From Verrucomicrobiota bacterium (GTDB lineage: Bacteria; Verrucomicrobiota; Verrucomicrobiia; CAIQCK01): DNA of 64,000 bases. This document shows, in pieces, positions 1 through 7,616 of this stretch. The stretch lies in the NCBI GenBank assembly GCA_016235595.1, contig JACRJX010000008.1, positions 41,092 through 105,091 on the forward strand. The letters are read 5' to 3'. Each line of letters begins with the position of its first letter. Position 1 is the first letter of the stretch. The position numbers were made by a program, and so were the translations under genes. Below the pieces are notes generated by a model. The model worked only from the letters and a program-made list of their open reading frames with translations, had not been told where the DNA came from and did not search any database.

Positions 1-16
1 AAGCTCCCGTGCGAAA

Positions 17-952
17 ATGTGGATGGCTGGGATGGCGGTCTGTTTTGTTCTGGGGCTGGGGGCCGGACCGCGCGCGCTTGCCCAGGGACAGGAAAATATC
101 GCGGATGGCATCCTGCCCGGCGGCAACCTCCTGTGCTGCGAGACGTACAGCCTGCGCGATCTCTTCAAGGAACAGAAGCCCGACCCAAAAAAGCCGTGGG
201 TCGGGAAGTACCCGCAGCTCACCATTTACACTTTCCCCGCCTTCATGAAGGAGCTGGGCATCAAGGGCATATCCATCAACGAGAATTACATGGGGTCGCT
301 CGAGACAGACAATCTCGACAAGATCAAGGAAGCGTGCCGCGCGGCCGACCGCGTCATCGTGGCGTTCGTCACCGGCGGACCGATGGCGCTGGCCGACAAG
401 GAGAAGCGGTTGGAAGGTCTCAAGGAGCTCGAGAAGAAAATGCGCGTTGCCAGGTATCTGGGCGCGTCGGTCATTCGCATCAACTTGGGCGGACCCGGCA
501 AGGGAATCGCCGACGAGGTGGGCGTGCAGAACTGCATCGACTCCTTCAAGCGGCTGTTGCCTCTCGCGAAAGAGCTGAACCTCAAGATGACCATTGAGAA
601 CCACGGCGGCGTGTCCAAGACTGCCGAGCAGATCCTGACGATCATCAAGGGCTCCGATCCGGAGTGGGTGGGTTCCTGCCTGGACTTCATGAACTGGCCG
701 CACAAGCCGGATGACATCCACATTCTCTACGCGTCCTGCGAAGCCCTCGCGCCCCATGCCTACCACACACACGCCAAATGCCTGACGTTCAAGGACGATG
801 GCGAAGAGACGACAGTGGATTACGCAAGGCTTCTGGGCTGCCTCAAGGCTGTCAAATACAAGCGCGCGATTTCGATGGAGTTTGAAGGACCGGGCGATCC
901 CGTCGAGGGCGTCAAGAAATCACGCGCCCTGATTATTAAACACTGGAAGTGA
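17..952 (+). CDS. Secreted sugar phosphate isomerase/epimerase-like TIM-barrel protein (possibly 5'-truncated)
   Basis: This 311-residue protein has a hydrophobic N-terminus ending near an Ala-Gln signal-peptidase-like site (about residue 23), so it is probably exported. The body resembles the xylose isomerase-like TIM barrel (AP_endonuc_2, PF01261). Likely metal ligands are Glu in TIENHGG, Asp in SCLDF, His in HTHAK and Glu in SMEFEG, at the usual strand ends. Such proteins in PVC bacteria usually act on sugars or inositol-type substrates alongside Gfo/Idh/MocA dehydrogenases, which are abundant downstream. The frame stays open to the window edge, so the true start may lie upstream. The substrate cannot be told from sequence. 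Confidence 0.75.
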   Translation: MWMAGMAVCFVLGLGAGPRALAQGQENIADGILPGGNLLCCETYSLRDLFKEQKPDPKKPWVGKYPQLTIYTFPAFMKELGIKGISINENYMGSLETDNLDKIKEACRAADRVIVAFVTGGPMALADKEKRLEGLKELEKKMRVARYLGASVIRINLGGPGKGIADEVGVQNCIDSFKRLLPLAKELNLKMTIENHGGVSKTAEQILTIIKGSDPEWVGSCLDFMNWPHKPDDIHILYASCEALAPHAYHTHAKCLTFKDDGEETTVDYARLLGCLKAVKYKRAISMEFEGPGDPVEGVKKSRALIIKHWK

Positions 953-991
953 ATGGAACGCGCGGCCGGACGCAGGTCGTGACGGGCAATC

Positions 992-1237
992 GGGCTAGGT
1001 CTCAAGGACCATTGGGACAAGGCAATCGGGGTCATATATGGTTGACACGCGAATGCGATGGCGATAACCCCGCTGGGTATGGCCCAATCTCCACGAATCG
1101 AGATGGCCGACGATTGGGATCATGTCACGGCGCACGGCAAAGCACCGCGGTTGGCGGGGCGAGTGGCCGAGGACAAAGCGTTGCAGAAGGCGATGGCGGA
1201 GGTGATGAAGAAGATATCTGATTGAGACCTGACCCCC
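992..1237. repeat. Degenerate IS200/RAYT-type element remnant
   Basis: The gene-free stretch 953-1280 holds what looks like a decayed element. The right end (1218-1237) reads CTGATTGAGACCTGACCCCC. A diverged inverse of it, GGGCTAGGTCTCAA, lies at 992-1005. Just inside the right end, the plus-strand frame ending at the TGA at 1223-1225 encodes EDKALQKAMAEVMKKISD, which resembles the C-terminus of Y1/REP-associated transposases. The same end sequence recurs at 2628-2648 beside a transposase N-terminal fragment, which supports the reading. No intact gene is present here. The assignment by eye is moderate. Confidence 0.4.
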
Positions 1238-1280
1238 GAAACTTCGAGACACTTTGCGGATATTTGAATAGGTGGCCGAC

Positions 1281-2297
1281 ATGAAACCAACAACGAAAGC
1301 GATCGTGAAACGGGTGGCAATGGTAATCGGCGCGTGCTATCTCATATTCGTCGCATTCAATTGTTGGCGGTTATTTGTTCTCCGCGATCGCCCTTGGCAA
1401 CCATCCGCCGCATTCAGCTCTTCGCCAGTATTTAAACGTGGAATGCCCAAGGAACAATTGGAAAAGTTGTGGTGGGAGGCTCATGAAAGAGACCGTTGGT
1501 TCGAATATAAAATGCCGATCCGGTTCTATGGAAAGGTGGTGGACGAAAACAGCACACCGGTTGCATCTGTCAACATAAGGCTGTTATGCACGGATTTGAC
1601 CGAGAAGAATGGTGTGGTTGAACGCCAATTCACAAGCAACAAGGACGGTCGATTTTCATTAGAGGGCGTACGAGGCAAGAGTTTGCACGTAGAAATGACG
1701 AAAGACGGCTATTACACCCCGCAGCACGCCAATCAGTACACTTTTGAGTATGCGCAATATACTGAACCTAACTTTTACGAGCCAGATCCAGACAAACCAG
1801 TGACTTTTGTATTGCGAAGGAAGGGCATTGCAGAGCCTTTGGTTCATCGTAAACTTGAAGTGAAATTAGCTTCCGACGGCGTGCCGGTTCGGGGTGACTT
1901 GTTACGCGGCAAAGAATCGGCGGATGGTCAGATTGAGATTCAGATGTGGAAATCGAGCGAACGAGACGAACATGGGAGATTCAATTGGCACGCAATCATC
2001 AGGGTAACGGATGGTGGAATTTTGGAAACGAAGGACGAATTTCCATTCACGGCACCTGACCGAGGATACGGCAAAGAAGTGGAAATCAAAGAGTCCTCAA
2101 ACTTGGGCAAGGATTGGAAAGCTAGTGTAAAGACTCAGTACTTTGTGAGATTGGGTGACCCGCCCCGGTATGCTCGAATTAAGACCCATATGCTTGGAAC
2201 CAGCCGTTGGGTGTTCATCGAGTGCTGGGTGAATCCCTCAGGCTCGCGGAATCTTGAATACGACAGGAACAAAGACATCACTCAACTATTCAAGTGA
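1281..2297 (+). CDS. Membrane-anchored protein with carboxypeptidase-regulatory-like domain, function unknown
   Basis: This protein of about 338 residues has one N-terminal transmembrane segment (about residues 10-30) followed by a soluble extracytoplasmic part. Residues about 75-135 look like a carboxypeptidase regulatory-like (transthyretin-type) beta domain: FYGKVVDENSTPVASVNIRL, then SNKDGRFSLEGV and a GYY turn. These domains are common in PVC surface proteins. The remainder is not recognised. ATG 1281 is preferred because AGGTGG lies six bases before it; a GTG at 1272 is in frame. The gene has lower GC and different codon use from its neighbours and sits between two transposon remnants, which suggests acquisition by transfer. 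Confidence 0.6.
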   Translation: MKPTTKAIVKRVAMVIGACYLIFVAFNCWRLFVLRDRPWQPSAAFSSSPVFKRGMPKEQLEKLWWEAHERDRWFEYKMPIRFYGKVVDENSTPVASVNIRLLCTDLTEKNGVVERQFTSNKDGRFSLEGVRGKSLHVEMTKDGYYTPQHANQYTFEYAQYTEPNFYEPDPDKPVTFVLRRKGIAEPLVHRKLEVKLASDGVPVRGDLLRGKESADGQIEIQMWKSSERDEHGRFNWHAIIRVTDGGILETKDEFPFTAPDRGYGKEVEIKESSNLGKDWKASVKTQYFVRLGDPPRYARIKTHMLGTSRWVFIECWVNPSGSRNLEYDRNKDITQLFK

Positions 2298-2334
2298 CGA
2301 ATATTGCAGCGGAAAAGAAACAAGAAACTTAACC

Positions 2335-2463
2335 ATGAACGATCCAATCAAATACTTGGTTGCCGGAGCGGCGATTGCACTGGTTTACGCGGCAGCTGGC
2401 GTCACTGGTGGCGTGGCTGATAGTGTAATTGGGTCAGGTTTCAACATCAGGCATATCGCTTGA
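2335..2463 (+). CDS. Small hydrophobic ORF, possibly truncated
   Basis: A 42-residue frame starts 37 bases after the preceding gene. Its first 30 residues form a credible membrane segment (KYLVAGAAIALVYAAAG). From about position 2431 the frame runs into the end of the RAYT-like remnant, so the last residues are probably element-encoded and the original gene was longer. No clear ribosome binding site is close to the ATG. No family was recognised. It may be a fragment. Confidence 0.25.
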   Translation: MNDPIKYLVAGAAIALVYAAAGVTGGVADSVIGSGFNIRHIA

Positions 2464-2648
2464 TTTGGAACGAGCGCTGGCAGATTCTCGCAGGCATGGC
2501 ACGACCGTTGAAGATCGAAATGGCGGGCGGGTGGTGTCATGTCAGCGCCTGGGGGCAATGAACGCAAGCGGGTGTTCCGCGACGACAAGGATCGGTTGTG
2601 ATTCCTGGAGTTGTTGGAGAAATGTGTCTGATTTTGAGACCTGCCCCC
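2431..2648 (+). pseudogene. IS200/REP-associated (Y1) transposase remnant
   Basis: From ATG 2496 the frame reads MARPLKIEMAGGWCHVSAW, close to the conserved start of Y1/REP-associated transposases. After a frameshift near 2550 the text continues as GNERKRVFRDDKDRL, then a stop, then FLELLEKC, matching the family consensus GNERK-F-DDKDR-FLELL. The HUH motif and the rest of the enzyme are missing. The boundaries are GGGTCAGGTTTCAACATCAG at 2431-2450 and its diverged inverse at 2628-2648. The element is dead. It resembles the remnant at 992-1237, so two copies flank the gene between them. Confidence 0.65.
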
Positions 2649-2726
2649 ATCTCACGTGGCCCTTGAATACACGCCTGTTTCTGGGCTCGTGGCAGCGCAT
2701 CGCCCCTCTGCGCCACCGACTGCGGA

Positions 2727-3527
2727 TTACTGCTGTCGCCAGTTGTTGATGTCGTTGTTGTCCTCGCCGCCGAAACAGTGCTTCATTCCCCCGCGCGCTG
2801 AAACCTGTGTGTCGAACGGCTTGAAGAAATATTCGGGTATCTCGCCGCGATCCTGTCCGTTGCCGTGGATCACGGTGATCATGCGATCGAGGCTCAACTC
2901 CTGCTGGCGATCAAACGGCTTCTCGAAGTCCTTCCAAGTCGTGCCATCCGCGCCATAGGAACACAAATCGTAGGATTGCGGGCAGTGACGCGGCGCAAGG
3001 CTTCCATCAGTGAATCGGTAGCTGTTTCCGTCCACGCTCTTGTAATTCAGCGGGTTGCCCCAAGCATCCATGATCCGCTTGTAGCGATCGGCGGACGAAC
3101 CGGATTGCGTGAGGATTCTTGTGTTGCCCGTCACCGTCTGGTCGCCCTTGAAATCAATGTAAGGTTGTTTGGGATGCTGTTGATGCGGCCCCCAGTATCC
3201 CAACCAGAACCACAAAGCTTCGCAGGGCCAGACATACTGGCTGGCTTGAAGCACTCCGCCATCGGTCGTGCAGGTGAAATCCGACGGGTACCCGTTTCGG
3301 TCGGCCTTGAACATCTCGATCGCGGTGCACACCTGCTGGAGGGTGGCCTTGGTGCGCGTCCTCAGCGCTTGTTCATGGAAAAAAACAATGCCGGCAATCA
3401 GACTCCCAGCGACAATCCCGATAACAACGATCACAGCCATCAACTCAACCAGGGTGAACCCGCGCGAACCCCGGCGAATCCGCGCCGTCAGCGGGGTCAG
3501 TTCCTGGTTCTCAATGTTCCTCTTCAC
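2727..3527 (-). CDS. Type II secretion/type IV pilus-like pseudopilin
   Basis: This 266-residue protein has a class III prepilin leader: a basic stretch, then a Gly-Phe cleavage site in SRGFTLVELMAVIVVIGIV with Glu at mature position 5. A hydrophobic helix follows, and then a GspG-like globular domain with an internal WGNPLNY segment typical of major pseudopilins. The GTG start at 3527 overlaps the stop of the upstream gene as GTGA, implying translational coupling. The longer open frame upstream of this GTG is a shadow of the glycosyltransferase gene. At about 266 residues it is longer than a standard GspG (about 140), as is common in PVC pseudopilins. No other secretion genes are nearby. Confidence 0.8.
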   Translation of the reverse strand: MKRNIENQELTPLTARIRRGSRGFTLVELMAVIVVIGIVAGSLIAGIVFFHEQALRTRTKATLQQVCTAIEMFKADRNGYPSDFTCTTDGGVLQASQYVWPCEALWFWLGYWGPHQQHPKQPYIDFKGDQTVTGNTRILTQSGSSADRYKRIMDAWGNPLNYKSVDGNSYRFTDGSLAPRHCPQSYDLCSYGADGTTWKDFEKPFDRQQELSLDRMITVIHGNGQDRGEIPEYFFKPFDTQVSARGGMKHCFGGEDNNDINNWRQQ

Positions 3528-5128
3528 GGCCCTTTCGGATTGGCCCGGCTGGCGATGAACTTGTCCCAGAGATTCTTCTGAATGTGGATGTTGAGCAGCA
3601 CCATCGGCCGGACGCCGTAGAACTCGGACTGCCAATCCGCGCCGAGTTTGGCAGCGACCGCCGGTTCCTGGTCCATCGACGTGATGATGATGGCAGGACG
3701 GAGACCGGCGGGAACGTCCCCGGCCTGTGTCCAATAACCGACGTTGTGGAACTTCCGGAAATACCACGGCAGCGGCCAGGTGTCGTAAGGGTTGGCGCAA
3801 ACCTCGATCACCATGTCGTGATGCGCGGGATGGACGGCGGCGATCTGGTTGACGCGTTTGACGAGGTTCAGCAGGTCCGCGCTGGTGTGCGCATAGACGC
3901 AGGGATTGCGCGGGTCGGCGCAAAACCGGCCGTTGGCGCGGCACGCCTGGCCGCCGAGTTGCCACGCCGCCGCCGCGATCAACGCGCCGACCAGCCATTT
4001 CGCCCAGCTTGGCCGGGCCGCTTCGATCAGCGCCACCGCGCCGACGCCGGCGAGCAGGATCATGCCGTGCAGGAACGTGAGCATGAGCCACGGCGATTTG
4101 TGGCGGATGATCGAATAGATCACTGTCAGCGCCAGGGTGTAAACGGCGAGGAACCACAGCCATGCCGATGCCGCGTCGCCGTTGCGCCGGCGCCGCCACG
4201 CGACGGCCATCGCGACCGCCGCGAGGGCAACGATCAAAGCCTCGTTCCAAACGGGGCCGCGACCTTCATGGAACCAGAGCAGGATTTGCAGGTAGTAAGG
4301 CCACGGGTGAATGTGCCGGCTTTTTTCGCCACCCGCCCAGCCGAGGTAGTTCCCGTAGCAGAGCACGGAATCGAGCACGCCGCGCCAGTGCGTGAAGAAC
4401 GCGGAATAGAAAATCACCGACACCGCCGCCGCGACGCCGAGCGCGGCGAGCAGATGCCGGCGGTTCACCGCGAACAATCCCGCGCGCACCGCCGGCGACA
4501 CCGCCAGCGCGACGGCCGCCGCGCCAAACGAGAGCACCCACGTTTCCTTCGTCGCATACGTCAATCCCGCAAACGCGCCCGCCAGCAATGCCCAGCCCAT
4601 GGACGGATTGCGCGCATACCGCCAGCCCGCGGCGATGGTGCCGAAGGTAAAAAAGACCAGCAGCATTTCCTGGATGTAGTAGCGGCTGTAAAACGTCATC
4701 GCCGGCGAAATCGCCGTCAGCAACGCGCTGACAATCATCGGCCATCGCCCCAGCCCGTCGCGCACGAGCCATAGCAGCAACACCAGTCCTGCGCCGAACA
4801 ACACCGGCACCAGTCGGAACGTGATCTCGTTGGTGTCCGCGAAATTTTTTCCCGCCGTCAGCCACGCGAACGGCAGCGAGAGGTAATAGAGCGTCGGGCC
4901 GTGGTTGTCTTTCAAGTCGTATTCATACCGGCCGGTTTCCATCAGGATACCGGTGCGGACGGCTTGGTTTGCCTCGTCGCCGTGCATGACGCGCTCATCG
5001 AGCCGCCACAGCCGGAAAGCAAGCGCGCCAGACGCGATGGCCACCAACAACACGCAGGCAAGAAGATTTTGTCGCACAGCGTTTTCTACCACAAACCACC
5101 GCCCGTCAGAAGCCTTGCGTGGGCACAA
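3524..5128 (-). CDS. Membrane glycosyltransferase, GT39/ArnT-like (Agl23/TIGR03663-type)
   Basis: This polytopic protein of about 534 residues resembles dolichyl-phosphate-mannose/ArnT-type transferases that use lipid-linked sugars on the outer membrane face. The catalytic-type acidic motif HGDEA lies in the first extracytoplasmic loop (about residues 49-53), followed by alternating hydrophobic helices. A soluble C-terminal part has Cys residues near CRANGRFCAD. The start is uncertain. ATG 5128 lies only nine bases after a terminator hairpin that serves the gene upstream, so a downstream GTG (for example 5092) may be the real start. The gene is translationally coupled to the pseudopilin gene, suggesting a role in glycosylating exported or pilin-like proteins. 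Confidence 0.7.
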   Translation of the reverse strand: MCPRKASDGRWFVVENAVRQNLLACVLLVAIASGALAFRLWRLDERVMHGDEANQAVRTGILMETGRYEYDLKDNHGPTLYYLSLPFAWLTAGKNFADTNEITFRLVPVLFGAGLVLLLWLVRDGLGRWPMIVSALLTAISPAMTFYSRYYIQEMLLVFFTFGTIAAGWRYARNPSMGWALLAGAFAGLTYATKETWVLSFGAAAVALAVSPAVRAGLFAVNRRHLLAALGVAAAVSVIFYSAFFTHWRGVLDSVLCYGNYLGWAGGEKSRHIHPWPYYLQILLWFHEGRGPVWNEALIVALAAVAMAVAWRRRRNGDAASAWLWFLAVYTLALTVIYSIIRHKSPWLMLTFLHGMILLAGVGAVALIEAARPSWAKWLVGALIAAAAWQLGGQACRANGRFCADPRNPCVYAHTSADLLNLVKRVNQIAAVHPAHHDMVIEVCANPYDTWPLPWYFRKFHNVGYWTQAGDVPAGLRPAIIITSMDQEPAVAAKLGADWQSEFYGVRPMVLLNIHIQKNLWDKFIASRANPKGP

Positions 5129-5136
5129 AAAACAAG

Positions 5137-5167
5137 AAGACCGGCGAATCGCTGTCTCGCCGGTCTT
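5137..5167 (-). terminator. Rho-independent terminator
   Basis: Perfect 11-bp arms AAGACCGGCGA and TCGCCGGTCTT are separated by a nine-base loop. On the minus strand the stem is followed by a T-rich run. It lies 51 bases after the stop of the minus-strand discoidin-like gene and would end that transcript. Confidence 0.8.
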
Positions 5168-5217
5168 CCTGGAACGTCATTCCGCCGTCAACAGGGCAGC
5201 GGATACAGGTTAGAGGT

Positions 5218-5895
5218 TTACTTCCCGAAAACTTCCACCTCCGTGTAGTGGTTCATCTGGTTGGAGGTGTTGCCATTGCTGTACAGGCGCACGTAGCGGC
5301 CCTTGACGCCTTTGACGGCGATCGGGCGGCCATCGTAGGTCTCGATGAATTCGAGATCCTTGCCGATGCCGAGACCGGCAGAGTTGTCGTGGTCGTTGTT
5401 GAACACGGTCTTCACGTTCGTAATGAAGTCCGCGTCGTCAGCGACCTGGATCACCACGTCGCGATAAACGCGCGGCTCGCTGTGGAAGTGCCACACCACG
5501 ATCGCCCAGATCTCGCAGGTCTTGCCGAGATCAATCTGCACCCACTGGGAGCCTGGTCCAAGCTCCACATAGCTGCCCTCAGCGCCTTCTTTGTCGCTGT
5601 CGGTGATGAGGTCAAGGCTGCCGATGACCGGCTCCTTGTCGCTCGAGGTCACCTTCTTTTTGGCCGAGAGGTTGGTGCAGCCCGGCGGCACGTAGGTCGG
5701 AGGACGGGGCTTGTCACCACGCGCCGGTTCGAGGTTCGGGGTCTTGAGGTTCTTCGGCGTGCCGACGAACATCGGTTTGGGCATCTTGTAGTCCAGCTTC
5801 ACCATGCCGGCAGGAGCTTCCTGTCCGAAGCTCACCTGGCTCAGCACGAAGCAGCCGAGTGCCACCATCAATCCATACGACGCGTATTTCTTCAT
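5218..5895 (-). CDS. Secreted discoidin-like (F5/8 type C) domain protein
   Basis: The 225-residue form starts at ATG 5895, which has AAGGAAAA just upstream and gives a clean signal peptide (MKKYASYGLMVALGCFVLS, cut near SFGQ). An in-frame ATG at 5952 would put 19 polar residues before the leader and is rejected. The C-terminal 140 residues look like a discoidin or sugar-binding jelly roll: a WVQIDLGKTCEIWAIVVWH strand, IQVADDADF and RYVRLYSNG near the end. This is the usual pattern of carbohydrate- or cell-surface-binding modules. It is followed by a strong terminator and is probably a single-gene unit. Confidence 0.7.
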   Translation of the reverse strand: MKKYASYGLMVALGCFVLSQVSFGQEAPAGMVKLDYKMPKPMFVGTPKNLKTPNLEPARGDKPRPPTYVPPGCTNLSAKKKVTSSDKEPVIGSLDLITDSDKEGAEGSYVELGPGSQWVQIDLGKTCEIWAIVVWHFHSEPRVYRDVVIQVADDADFITNVKTVFNNDHDNSAGLGIGKDLEFIETYDGRPIAVKGVKGRYVRLYSNGNTSNQMNHYTEVEVFGK

Positions 5896-5962
5896 AAGTT
5901 GGTTTTCCTTATACCGCATTCCACTGTTTTCAACGAACACTGGTTTGTCCATTTAATACGAA

Positions 5963-6985
5963 TTATTGCTCCGAACGCAACAAATTCCTTTCGCTCGGCG
6001 TCACCACGCGCGCTGCAAATGCCGGCGTCGCTACTATCTTGTCGCCCAGCATCCGCAGCAGGCCGCGTCGCTTCTCAACAACCAGCGCGGCCACTTCGAC
6101 GCGCGACCGGCAGTAGCTATTCACTTCGGCCGTTGTCATCACCATGAACGCCGTGGAAAGCGCGTCGGACATCGCCGCTGTCGGCGCGATGGCCCATGCG
6201 GCGAGATGGTTTGCCGCCGGCCGGCCGGTGCGCGGGTCGAGGACATGCTGGCCTTTGACCTCGGTGCCGGAACCACTGAGAGCAGCGCCACTTAGGAGCA
6301 CGGTGTCAAAACCCGCCTTGCGGCTCCAATCACCCGCGACACCGAGCGGCCAGCCGCTTCTACCGGCGGGGCAACCGGCCGCTTCGCCGCCGTTGCCGAG
6401 CGCCAGCACCGAGCTGGTCCCGCTGTGGAGGAGCACGTCGGGAATCTCCCAGTCGATAAGAAGCTCCGCAGCCTTGTCGAGGGCGTAGCCTTTGCCGATG
6501 GCCCCGAGATCCACCTCAACGCACGCTGACGGTTCAGCGCCGGAAGCAGGACGAATGGTGACGGTGAAATTCTGTGGATTCAGAACCAGACGCTCCATGC
6601 CAACGGTGGCACGCGCGGCGGCAAGCTCCGCGTCGGTGATGCGCTGCCAGTTGCCCTTGGCGTCGCGCATCAGATTCATGAGCGGACCGACTGTGACGTC
6701 AAACGCGCCGCCCGTGTCGGCGTGAACTTGCGCGGCAAGCTGGAGACACTCGAATGCTTCGAGGCAAACGTGGAGGGATTCGCCGGGCTTGAGGCGGTTG
6801 ATCTGCGCGATGTCGCTGCAAAGCTGAAAGCGGCTAAGCACTCCTTCCAGCCGGTCAATCTCGCGGAACACCGCGTCCGCCGCCTGACGCGCGTAAGTTT
6901 CCTCCTGTCCCGCGATCACCACCTCGAACTCGGTCGTCATCGCTTCGTGAGCGAAGCGGTGCAGCGGAGGAACGGCCGGTGTCAT
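5963..6985 (-). CDS. apbE: FAD:protein FMN transferase
   Basis: ApbE attaches FMN covalently to Thr/Ser of exported or membrane redox proteins, using FAD as donor. The protein shows the N-terminal MTTEFEVVIAG segment, the DVTVGPLMNL motif, the VDLGAIGKGYALDKA motif and a C-terminal region with HVLDPRTGRPA and the metal-site Asp/Thr cluster (AMSDALSTAFMVM). Length (about 340 residues) is normal. The start at ATG 6985 is one base from a palindromic repeat; an in-frame ATG at 7027 lies in the repeat loop. Neither has a clear ribosome site. It is the last gene of a unit with a multiheme cytochrome and a small membrane protein, which suggests maturation of a flavin-containing extracytoplasmic electron carrier. 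Confidence 0.9.
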   Translation of the reverse strand: MTPAVPPLHRFAHEAMTTEFEVVIAGQEETYARQAADAVFREIDRLEGVLSRFQLCSDIAQINRLKPGESLHVCLEAFECLQLAAQVHADTGGAFDVTVGPLMNLMRDAKGNWQRITDAELAAARATVGMERLVLNPQNFTVTIRPASGAEPSACVEVDLGAIGKGYALDKAAELLIDWEIPDVLLHSGTSSVLALGNGGEAAGCPAGRSGWPLGVAGDWSRKAGFDTVLLSGAALSGSGTEVKGQHVLDPRTGRPAANHLAAWAIAPTAAMSDALSTAFMVMTTAEVNSYCRSRVEVAALVVEKRRGLLRMLGDKIVATPAFAARVVTPSERNLLRSEQ

Positions 6986-7069
6986 GAATGTGGGAGGGGC
7001 CTCAGCGCCCCGGCGATCCTGACGCATGTCGCGGCGTCTGGTCGGGGCACCGAGGCCCTTCCCACGTTC
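6986..7069. repeat. Palindromic repeat, family A copy 1
   Basis: The left arm at 6986-7012 (GAATGTGGGAGGGGCCTCAG followed by CGCCCCG) pairs with an inverted right arm at 7043-7069 with 23 of 27 matches, around a 30-base loop. The same arms recur at 14998-15081 and 15884-15974. The element fills most of the gap between apbE and the upstream membrane gene and abuts the apbE start codon. Confidence 0.8.
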
Positions 7070-7123
7070 AGCAACGACACGCTCAACCGGTTCATGATCC
7101 CAACGAGCAGAACGACCGGCCGG

Positions 7124-7609
7124 CTAGGATTTCTCAAGCAACAGCGAACCACAGCAGCCGATCCCGCCGATGACCGCCAGGAACGAGCTGCAACGGTGCA
7201 GATCAACCAAGACCTCTTGGCCGTGCGTGCCGAACCACGGTTGCATCATCACCACCGCCGTCAACACCACGCCCAGCCCGCCGACCAGCAGCGTCCAGAA
7301 CAGGAACCGACCAGCGCCGCTTTCCGCCTCGGCGCGAAGCACGGCCAGCAGCGCCAGGCTGCCGGCAAATGCGCCACCAGCGCCGGTGTGGCAGATCAGC
7401 ACGTAGCCGCTCAGTGGATGACCGAACAGCAATGCATAGAAGCCGGTGAGCGCCAGCACAGCCAGGCTCAACCCCACGATCAGTATGAAGAACTTGTCGA
7501 CCATGGGAAACCGCACGGGCTTCCTGCCCGCACGGCCGCACGAGCTGCTGCCGCATTTCGCGGACGCGGCACCGACGATCAGAGAAAGCACAGCAAGAAT
7601 CTTGAACAT
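7124..7609 (-). CDS. Small four-helix membrane protein of cytochrome operon
   Basis: This 161-residue protein has a short Cys-containing N-terminal segment that could be a leader (KCGSSSCG near residues 18-25) and about four transmembrane helices. His residues near helix ends (FGHPLSGYVLICH and DLHRCSS) could ligate heme as in b-type membrane cytochromes, which is inference only. GGAAGGAG lies just upstream of the ATG, seven bases after the multiheme cytochrome gene, so the two are co-transcribed. A role as membrane electron partner of the cytochrome fits. No standard family name could be assigned with certainty. Confidence 0.55.
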   Translation of the reverse strand: MFKILAVLSLIVGAASAKCGSSSCGRAGRKPVRFPMVDKFFILIVGLSLAVLALTGFYALLFGHPLSGYVLICHTGAGGAFAGSLALLAVLRAEAESGAGRFLFWTLLVGGLGVVLTAVVMMQPWFGTHGQEVLVDLHRCSSFLAVIGGIGCCGSLLLEKS

Positions 7610-7616
7610 GGCGTTG

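Noticed and set aside
949..1221. 90-residue plus-strand frame after the first gene
   Set aside because: It has no family resemblance. The region is better explained as a decayed transposon end in another frame.
2727..4250. 507-residue minus-strand frame covering the pseudopilin
   Set aside because: The part upstream of GTG 3527 is Arg/Pro-rich and overlaps the clear glycosyltransferase gene in another frame. Only the C-terminal 266 residues resemble a protein family.
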